DNA from: Buxus sempervirens
Lineage: Eukaryota > Streptophyta > Magnoliopsida > Buxales > Buxaceae
NCBI GenBank assembly: GCA_947561395.2
Contig: OX387194.1
Coordinates: 14,122,048-14,186,047 of the forward strand
DNA length: 64,000 bases
Direction: 5' to 3'
In this document: one piece after another, positions 56,205 through 64,000 of the stretch
Numbering within the stretch: the first letter of the stretch is position 1
Layout of the letters: each line of letters starts with the position of its first letter
Made by a program: the position numbers and the translations under genes
The notes under the pieces: generated by a model
Told to the model about the DNA's origin: nothing
The model's input: the letters and a program-made list of their open reading frames with translations, nothing else
Databases searched by the model: none

Positions 56205-57180
56205 TTCCAAAAAACCTTTTGATTGGTCTTTTTCTACCAATCAAATCAAAACTTTGTGGGACACTTGGAAGCCCTAAAATATTCCAAAAAATCTATTGGT
56301 TGGTCTTCTTCGTACTAATCAATTAAAACCTTTGTGGGACACTTGGAAGCCCTAAAATATTCTAAGAAACCTTTGGTTGGTCTTTTTTGTACCAATCAAT
56401 TAAAACCTTTGTGGGACACTTGGAAGCCCTAAAATATTCCAAAAAAAACCTATTGGTTGGTCTTTTTTGTACCAATCAACTCAAACTTTTGTGGGACACT
56501 TGGAAGCTCTAAAATATTCCAAAAAAAAAACCTATTGGTTGGTCTTTTTCGTACCAATTAATTCAAACTTTTGTGGGACCTTTGGAAGCCCTAAAATATT
56601 CCAATAGCCTTCTGGATGGTCTTTTTCGTACCAACCAATTCATAGGCGTCTAGAAGCCTGAGTAATTTTAGAAACCTTTTGTTTGGGCCGTCTAAAAGCC
56701 TCTGAATTTTAGACACAACTTTTTTGGGCCGTTTGAAAGCCTCTGAATTTCAAACATCAATATCTTTGGGCCATCTATAAGCCTCTGAATTATAGACACA
56801 TCTTCTTTGGGCTGTCTAAAAGCCTCTGAATTTTAGACAAATCATTTTCTTTGGGCTGTCTAAAAGCCTCTTAATTTTAGACAAATCATTTTCTTTGGGT
56901 TGTCTAAAAGCCTCTGAATTTTTGACAAATCATTTCTTTGGGCCGTCTGAAAGCCTCTAAATTTTAGACATTTTGCATATCTTTGTGGGACCTGTTGGAA
57001 ACCCTAAAATATTCCAACAACTCTTTGGTTGGTCTTTTTCATACCAATCAATTCATATCTTTTTGGGACCTGTTGGAAGCCCTAAAATATTTCAACAACT
57101 CTTTGGTTGGTCTCTTCCGTACCAAGCATTTCAAACTTTTGTGGGACCTTTGGAAGCCCTAAAATATTCCAACAATTCTT
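56205..57180 (+). repeat. Hairpin minisatellite, outer leader, right part
   Basis: It resumes the array cut at 40020. TTGGAA/TTCCAA units run first, then GTCTAAAA/TTTTAGAC units (56690-56970) with a new stem pair GTTTGAAA/TTTCAAAC near 56729-56753. It ends with GTTGGAA/TTCCAAC units. It directly precedes the outer gag, as in the inner element. Confidence 0.87.
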
Positions 57181-57356
57181 TTAACTCAACTAAAAAATAA
57201 AAATAAAATAAAATAAAATAAAACAAAAAATCCAAACTCGTCTTCACTTAACCTGCATATATGCATTCATAGGTATGTGACTGAGATTAAATTGGTACTG
57301 ATATCTCTCTTTATTTTTCTTTTGCCAGGTATAAGATACTTGCAACCATTGCTCCT

Positions 57357-57932
57357 GTGATGAGATCAAAAGCTCGAACAATGAATCCTACTGAGAATCA
57401 AGCCACTATTCTTGCTCAGGATTTCGTTCAACTGCAAGAGCAGGTGGCAGGACTTGCCAAATTGCTAGGGGACTTACTGGTGGCTCAAGCCCAAAACCAA
57501 GCCTCCACTTCTCACCAAGCACCGCCACCTCAAACCAACATTCCACTTCTAGCCCAACCCATACCGGAACCCATTTCTGAACCTATCCCTAAACCTATTC
57601 TGATCTGGGAAAATACGGTTGAATCTGAGAAAGAGATAGAAAAGGAAAGAGCAAGGGACAAGATGGAAAGGAAACTCCTACACAAGCTGGTGAGAATTCA
57701 GGAAGAACTCAAAGAAGTAAAGTGGGTGAGCAGTTATGGTGGTACCACCTTTGATGACCTGTGCATATACCCGAATACTTGCCTAATGGCAAAATTTAAA
57801 TGTCCGAACTTTGATAAATATAATGGCACGGGCTGCACAATGAGCCACCTGAAGTTATATTGTGGGGCCCTATGCCAATTTGGTCGGGATGATGGAATTT
57901 TGATCCAGTTATTCCAAAGGAGTTTGACTGGA
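57357..57932 (+). pseudogene. Gag of the outer Ogre-like element, truncated by the Sirevirus
   Basis: Closely parallels the inner gag: MNPTENQ, LQEQVAGLAKLL, TTFDDLCIYPNTCLMAKFKC, FDKYNGTGCTMSHLKLYCGA and FQRSLTG, where it stops because Sirevirus DNA begins. The remaining C-terminal half must lie beyond the Sirevirus, outside the window. No internal stop before the break. Confidence 0.85.
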
Positions 57933-59139
57933 TGAAAGAGTAGGAGACTACTTTACAGGTCCTCGATCTACAACAATTTTGATCTTAACAATACGGAAAA
58001 ATACACAGAATTTATACGAGGAAACCTGAATCCAGATCCAGGAAAAACCTCGAGTCTATATGAGGCGACTAACCCTTAGAATCTCCACTATTAAATGAAA
58101 AGCAATTAGAAAGGAAAACACACTTAACCTTTACAATTGAACTCACTCAACAGCAATCCACAGCTCGAATCCACGAACTGTAACACAACTTGAATCCACA
58201 AGTCAACAGCAATCCACAGCTCGAATCCACGAACTGTAACACAACTTGAATCCACAAGTTGCAATTTACGATCAATCCAGATCGTAACAATCACCTCAGA
58301 GCCCACTGAGATGATCCAATGCAATAGGAATCCACCTATGCATCCATCAAGCTCGATCACCAATCCAGAAGATCATACGATCATGTGAAGTTCAGAAATA
58401 AAGAAGAATCCTCAAACTTCAATTCCAGGAGATCTCTCTCAGATCTCCCCCTCACTCGATCACCGACTCTCTAAAGATGAATTGATTGAATCTCGAACAC
58501 CTCAAGATCCAAATGGAATTGATCAAAAGAAAAAGTCATTTCTAAAAAATACAGCTCGTCTATTTAAAGAAGAAAAACTCAGATCGCATCGAGCGCTGGT
58601 GGTGTCGCCTTGCGATCGGGGTAGACGGCTGGAAGCGAACTCAAGTCCCGCTCAAATCTAAATTGACCCAGTTAAGGGCGCGCTGCCAGCGTGCTGCTAG
58701 CGGGAGGGAACGCGGCATGTGCACAATTGATTTTTAGATTCTTCAATCTTGCTCTGCGCTACCAGCGGCGTGTCGGCGTCGCCTTATGACGCAGGTGTGC
58801 GTTCTTTACTTTCAAAGCACTGCATGACTCATGCGCTGTCAGCGGCGCCTTACGACGCAGTTGCGCGCTCTTTATTTTCAATGCGCTATTTCACTTATGC
58901 GCTGCCAGCAGAGTGGTAGCGGCGTTGTTCCTTGCAAGTGCCTTTACGAAATATTTTTTATTTGGAAAACCTTACATTTCCTTGAGCTACCAGCGAAGTG
59001 GTAGCTGTGTGGTAGCATCACCTTCCTCTTTACTAAATTCACAGAACTTACATTTTGATTCTGCACATCTTGAAGATTATTAGAAGATATAATTTGTCAA
59101 ACATTTGCCATATAAAGAGTGTGAGTTTTCACACTTACA
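57933..59139 (-). repeat. 3' LTR of the Sirevirus (1207 bp)
   Basis: On the plus strand TGAAAGAGTAGGAG...TTTCACACTTACA, immediately followed by the PPT. A minus-strand TATA-like TTTAAATAG lies near 58557-58565. A 58-bp direct repeat (CAGCAATCCACAGCTCGAAT...) occurs at 58151-58262. The LTR contains the GC-rich cluster at 58585-58985. Confidence 0.8.
58585..58985. repeat. GC-rich GCTGCCAGCG / CGCCTTACGACGCAG repeats in the Sirevirus LTR
   Basis: GCGCTGCCAGCGTGCTGCTAGC-type and GCGGCGCCTTACGACGCAG-type units repeat several times, about 85 bp apart in the central part. A sister motif, GCTGCCAGCGTGCATCCAGC, is present in the spacer upstream of the envelope-like ORF at 61053-61140. Confidence 0.8.
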
Positions 59140-59150
59140 ATCTTCCCCTT
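59140..59150 (-). other. Polypurine tract of the Sirevirus
   Basis: AAGGGGAAGAT on the minus strand, adjoining the LTR. Further AAGGGGGA(G) strings lie at 59320-59328 and 59410-59418. Multiple tandem PPTs near the 3' LTR are a reported Sirevirus feature. Confidence 0.75.
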
Positions 59151-59397
59151 GGCAAATGCCTGACAACAAACTTAAAACAGTGGTTAATATCAAATTCAGA
59201 TAATATTGATTTCCATTTAAAAATTCAAAACACAATGATAAGGGAGAACTCAGAATTTTATTCATTTCCAAAAAAAATATACATTGTTCAGAAGATATAT
59301 ATACATTCAACCAAAAAATCTCCCCCTTAAACCAACTTCCAGAAACCACAAAAACAACAAAACAAACAACACTTGTGATCATCAACCAGCAGCATCA

Positions 59398-60720
59398 TCA
59401 ACCAGAAAACTCCCCCTTTCTGGGAGGTGGTTTTGGTTCCCATGTTCTTGAATAATGCCTGTACGCATCTTGGGACCGGGAGTGTAGCCAACACAACTTG
59501 TTATCCATCTCCAACTGGGTTCTTTGAATGCTACCCAGAAAATGATCAGCTTCATTTTGCATGCGTTGCTGCGCAGCAACATCCCTTTGCACCTCTCCAC
59601 ATACAAAATCTACATCCTTTTCAAGTTTAGCCAGCTTCTCTTGGGTCTCGGATTTAAACATGCTCATCATGAGCATGTGAGCCCTTACTTTAGAACTGAA
59701 AGCCTCCTGGGAGGCTTGCATGGAATTCAACTTGTCCATGATTGCCATAGCATCAGAACTGGACAAGGAGGATTGAGAAGAAGAAGGCGCCGAAGAAGCC
59801 AACCGAAAGGGATTCGCTCTTTTGCTTCTGGTAAGGGTGGAGGCATCAATGGGAGGTTTGGGGTGAAGGATCAATTCAACAGGATCAGGTAGTATCCCTT
59901 GGTGAATGCACAAGTAAGTGATGAAAATCCCAAAGGGAAGAGCAGAAGTCTTGGATTTCAAATTCCTAGACTGGATGATCTGATTGAAAATGATGGAAGG
60001 GAGACAGACGCTCTCTCTGTTCCATAGAGCATGAAGGAGTCTTGCTCGAGAGTGAGAAATCTCAGAATGATGATCTGAGGGAACAAGAGAAGCACAAATG
60101 AACAGATTCAAGATCCTGAGAAGATCTTGGAGAGAGCCATGAGGAAGATAGTTTGGCTTATTTTTGATGGAGGTGGGAGCACCCTGAACAATAAGAGAAG
60201 AAATTATTGACTCCATGGGAGGATCAGAGTGAGAGGCTAGAAAGTCAAAGAAAGGAGATTCAACAATGGGCAGTTCCAGAAGAGAGGAGATAAGTTCTTT
60301 CGAGAAGTCGAAAGAGATGCCCTGGACATAGGCTCTGACGAAGCCTTGATTTGCAAGATGAAGATGGTGGAGGTTCGAATAGAACTCTCAAACCAGGTCT
60401 TGATAAGCAAAACCATTTATCAGAGCAAATTTCTTCCATCCATTGTCCGAAAACAAGGAGAAGATCGGAGTGTCAGAGAAGGAGTCAAGCTTAATGGCCC
60501 TTTCCAAGAGGAGTGGCCTGTGCTTGAAGAAATCATTATAATCAGACAACCCATTTCCAATGAATGGTTCAGATGAAGGTAATGGGGATGGGGGTCTCAC
60601 CGGTGGAGAAGAGACAACTGGAGAGGTTCTCACTGGTGGAGAAGATGTAGCAGGAGTGGTTCTCACCGGAGGAGAAGAGGTGGAAGGAGAATCAGTCCTA
60701 GGCTTTTTCTTGGGAGGCAT
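59398..60720 (-). pseudogene. Sirevirus envelope-like ORF, one in-frame stop
   Basis: From ATG 60720 (MPPKKKPRTD) one frame runs to 59398 (441 codons) except for TGA at 60390-60388. The stop stands in the conserved LV-x-EFYSNL motif. In relatives the residue is often Arg, so CGA-to-TGA is likely. Order: Ser/Pro-rich basic N-terminus with repeated SSPPVR, GWKKF, EFYSNLHHL, LLELPI, then ARLLHALWN, SALPFGIF, and a coiled-coil C-terminus (TQEKLAKLEKDVDF). The same domain order and motifs occur in both MULE envelope-like genes. No signal peptide or membrane helix is seen. The function of this family is unknown. Confidence 0.82.
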
Positions 60721-61986
60721 GATGAAGATACAGGAGTAAAAAAAAAATAGAAGAGAGAGAACAAACAAACAGAAACAAGCAACGCACGACAAAGCCCTAA
60801 TGGCAGAACAATCTATCAAACCCTAACTTAAAAGAACGAGAGAATAACACTGCAACTGGAAGAAGAAAATGAAGAAGCAAGACGAAGACAGTAAAAATTT
60901 TTTTTACCTGAACAGTTGACAAGGTGAAGGAAGGGAAGAACGAAGGCAACGAAGCACCACGACGCGAGGAGCGAGGTGAATCGCAGACAAAGAAAAAAAA
61001 ACAGAGGTAAAAAGTGAAACAGATTTCCCCTTTTTATAGGCAAATAGATTTCGCTGCCAGCGTGCATCCAGCGACGTTTAACATGGCAGGTGCCAAAGCA
61101 CGAAAGAAAGGAGAGTGCTACCAGCACGCTTCTAGCGACGTAGAAGGTGCACATGCACAATCAAGAAAAAATACAATCACAAGGCAAAAATTTATAAAAT
61201 GAGTTTGAACTATTCTTCATGAAAAATTTATACATCTAAACACAAAGCTAAGATTTTAACTGAACTAAAAATCATCCAGATAATCAACTTTTATTCAATC
61301 CAAGAAGTAATCATCACAAAACTGATTTTGAAGAACCTATCAAGGTTAATTCAGATGTGATACATTTCATATCTATAGCCAAAATTTCCTTCATGGTTTC
61401 TCATACTATAAATTTTCTTCAAGATATTGAGCACACATGCATATCAATGAATCAATGCTTGTGTAGTATGTGAAATACATTTTTGACTTTTACACTTTAT
61501 ACATATGGAAGGCTATTTTAGTGTAATCATACTTGGAAAGTATAGACATATCCCAAACTTCATTTTGGTGGCTTTCGCACATCAGAGATAGGTAGCCTTT
61601 TCTGATCTCTTTTTCTTTTCTTTTTGTAGAAGGCATTGACCTTTAAAAAACCTGAGTTTACAGTTCATTCCAAGAATATACCTTCTTTCTCTTTTTCTTT
61701 TTGAGAATTACAGTGGCTTTCACTCTAATCTCTATGGTAGCTATTTCCAAAACTTTTCTTTTCATAAAGGTGATAGCCTATAGATCCCAAGCTTCAACAC
61801 ACAATAAACTTCAATACACAAAGGTGTTTAAGACAAAATTGATAGTTGATTACAAGACATTTCTATCAATATGCATAGACTCAAGCTTCCTGAATTAAGA
61901 TTTTAGTATCAAGAACACATAAGTTCATTTTGAACAGACATGTAAATCATTTTACATCTAAATTAACTCAAAACAGAACCTGATTT
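60721..61986 (-). other. Spacer between pol and the envelope-like ORF
   Basis: No coding region. It includes a CT/GA-rich stretch upstream of the ORF and the GCTGCCAGCG-type motifs at 61053-61140. The remainder (61200-61980) is AT-rich with no recognisable structure. Confidence 0.6.
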
Positions 61987-64000
61987 TCAGTTTTGAGAGC
62001 ATACTCCTAGGGATTTCCTAAGAGTTTCAAATCTGTTCTGATCTAAAGGTTTAGTGAAAATATCAGCCAACTGTTTTTCAGTAGATATATATTCAATCAT
62101 AACAGTTTTGTCTTCAATTAACTCTCTTATAAAGTGATGCCTGATGTCTATATGTTTAGTCCTTGAGTGTTGAACAAGATTTTTGGAAATATTTATGGCA
62201 CTTTGATTGTCACAGAAGAGAATCATTTGATCTTGATCTAAACCATAATCAGATAGCATTTGTTTCATCCAAATTAGTTGAGTACAGCTGCTACCTGCAG
62301 CAATGTACTCTGCTTCAACTGTACTCAGTGAAACGGAGTTTTGCTTTTTGCTTAACCAAGCAATGAGGTTATTACCCATATAAAAGCAACCACCAGAGGT
62401 GCTTTTTCTATCATCCATACACCCAGCCCAATCAGCATCAGTATATCCAGTAAGATATGGGTTTGTTTCTTTGGAGAACCAAATTCCCAGATCAACAGTT
62501 CCATTTACATACTTTATAATCCTTTTCACAGCATTTAGATGAGATTATTTAGGATTAGCCTGATATCTTGCACAAACTCCAACACTAAAACTTATATCAG
62601 GTCTACTTGCTGTTAAGTACAGAATACTTCCAATCATCCCTCTGTACAAGGTAGGATCTATATCCTTCCTAGATTCATCTTTTCCAAGCTTTAAACTAGT
62701 ACTCATAGGAGTCCTAGCATGTTTTGCATGAATTAAACTGAATCTCTTGACTAGATTTCTTGCATATTTTGCTTGAGAGATAAAAATCCCTTGTTTAGAT
62801 TGATAAATCTGAAGTCCTAAGAAAAAATTCAGTTCACCCATCATACTCATCTCAAATTCACTCTTCATTAAGTCTCCAAAGGAATGAGCATGAGTTTCAA
62901 AAGTAAATCCAAACACTATATCATCAACATAGATTTGAGCAATCAAAATATGTTTGGACTCTCTTTGAATAAAGAGAATTTTATCCACATTTCCTCTCAT
63001 AAATCCAGATTCAAGTAAGAAGGAGGTGAGTCTCTCATACCAAGCTCTAGGAGCTTGTTTGAGTCCATACAAGGCCTTGTTCAGCTTATAAACATGTTTA
63101 GGATAATTTGAGTCCTCAAATCCTTTAGGTTGCTCTACATAAACCTCTTCATTCAGATATCCATTCAAGAATGTACTCTTAACATCCATTTGAAATAGTT
63201 TAAACTTCAAATAGCATGCAATAGATAAAAGCAATTTGATTGACTCTAACATAGCTACAGGAGCAAAGGTTTCATCAAAATCTATTCCTTCTACTTGGGT
63301 GTATCCCTGAGAACCAAGCCTAGCTTTATTTCTGGTTACAACCCCATTCTCATCAGATTTGTTCTTAAAAATCCATTTGGTTCCTATCACATTCAGATTA
63401 GAGGGTCTTTCAACCAATTCCCATACATTATTTCTAGTAAATTGGTTTAGTTCTTCATGCATAGCATTTAACCAAGAGTCATCCAACAAGGCATCTTTAT
63501 AAGATTTTGGCTCAAATTGAGATAAATAAGAAGAAAATCTTACCTCATTATGTAATTGATGTCTTGTTCTTACTCCATCTGAAATATTTCCAACAACTTG
63601 CTCAGTTGGGTGGTCTTTGAGAGTTTTTGTCAGAGGAACAACTTCATTGCTTGAGGAAGCATCTCTGATTTCATCATTATCATCTACAATTTGCAAAAAT
63701 TCACAGTCAATTCCTTCATCAACTATTAACACATTAATAGACTCCATTACAACAGATTTTTGCAAGTTAAAAACTCTGTATGCTCTACTTGAAGAGGAAT
63801 ATCCTAGAAAAATTCCTTCATCACTTCTAGAATCAAATTTTCCTAGATTTTCTCTGTCCCTTAGGATATAACATTTACTTCCAAACACTCTAAAATATTT
63901 CAAGTTTGGCTGTTTTCCTTTCCAAATTTCATAAGGAGTTTGTTTCCACCCAGATCTGACATATACTCTGTTACTTATATAATAGGCAGTATTTATTGCT
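61987..64000 (-). pseudogene. Copia pol: integrase C-terminus, RT and RNase H, one in-frame stop, 5' part outside
   Basis: One minus-strand frame from the window edge to 61987. Integrase tail: FRVFGSKCYILRDRENLGKF and GIFLGYSSSSRAYRVFN. RT: WIFKNKSDENG, QMDVKSTFLNGYL, the active-site IYVDDIVFG, FFLGLQIYQ. RNase H: TDADWAGCMDDRKSTSGGCF, SLSTVEAEYIAA, CDNQSAINISKN, HIDIRHHF, DIFTKPL. TAA at 62547-62545 interrupts the frame between QANPK and SHLNAVKRI, where most relatives have Glu. Integrase core, protease and gag lie outside. The reading frame is otherwise sound. Confidence 0.9.

Larger units (their letters stand above)
31267..57932 (+). mobile_element. Outer Ogre/Tat-like Gypsy element, partial, heavily interrupted
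   Basis: It starts with a TG..CA LTR (31267-34205) and a primer-binding site. A leader homologous to that of the inner element follows (for example GTAGCTTGGCGCAACGAGGT, about 38620 and 42830), then a hairpin minisatellite and a truncated gag (57357-57932). Interruptions: solo LTRs at 34416-35403, 36147-38493 and 40025-56196 (which holds the inner element), and the Sirevirus at 57933. The rest of gag, any pol and the 3' LTR are outside the window. Lineage is judged from gag sequence and the primer-binding site. Confidence 0.8.
57933..64000 (-). mobile_element. Sirevirus-type Copia retrotransposon, minus strand, partial
   Basis: From left to right: 3' LTR, polypurine tracts, envelope-like ORF, spacer, RNase H and RT, integrase C-terminus running off the window. 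Several PPT-like strings plus an envelope-like ORF after pol are hallmarks of Sireviruses. It is inserted in the outer gag. The target duplication cannot be checked because the other end is outside. Confidence 0.87.

Noticed and set aside
59398..60216. Sirevirus envelope-like ORF as a separate 272-codon gene
   Set aside because: It is in the same frame as the upstream part (60388-60720), divided only by one TGA in a conserved motif, so I annotate one interrupted gene.

Overview
Nuclear DNA of a flowering plant, most likely a eudicot. The evidence is an intact S-domain receptor kinase with plant-type GT-AG introns, plus plant-specific transposon families: a FAR1/MURA-type Mutator-like element, Ogre/Tat-type Gypsy elements and a Sirevirus-type Copia element. 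Species cannot be told from the sequence. Only one ordinary host gene is convincing (3603-7080, minus strand). Nearly all the rest is transposon.

Layout. 1-1316: a CACTA-like repeat patch, then the 3' end of a dead LINE. 3603-7080: a seven-exon G-type lectin receptor kinase. 9133-29633: one 20.5-kb Mutator-like element (MULE) with terminal inverted repeats and an 11-bp target duplication (CACTCAATTGG). It carries four genes in alternating orientation: an Ulp1-type protease gene (+), a 'plant transposon protein'/envelope-like gene (-), a second, diverged envelope-like gene (+), and the MURA transposase (-). The spacers between them are modular fold-back arrays. They carry GGTACC-based repeats around one of two cores, AATCG-rich or AACGCGCGGACGTT, and one spacer has grown into a 4.4-kb palindrome centred near 20064.

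31267-64000 is a nest of LTR elements. The oldest is an Ogre/Tat-like element (5' LTR 31267-34205, truncated gag 57357-57932). Inserted into it are a 988-bp solo LTR (34416-35403, duplication AGCCT), a 2.35-kb solo LTR (36147-38493, duplication GTATG), a related 4.5-kb LTR (40025-56196, duplication CTAAA), and, at 57933, a minus-strand Sirevirus that runs off the window. Inside the 4.5-kb LTR sits a young, 11.7-kb, gag-only relative of the outer Ogre-like element (40454-52145), with LTRs I read as almost identical.

How the parts relate. The envelope-like family occurs twice in the MULE and once in the Sirevirus. Each transposon also carries its own GC-rich cluster of short repeated motifs. 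In both Ogre-like elements, and apparently in the Sirevirus, the same element-specific motif appears in the LTR and again inside the element. The Ogre-like leaders contain a hairpin minisatellite whose stems vary in a compensatory way. These patterns are the best candidates for something undescribed: transposon proteins paired with private, fast-evolving repeat arrays, comparable to the VANC anti-silencing proteins of Arabidopsis VANDAL MULEs. That link is inference. Most transposon genes here carry one or two disabling lesions.
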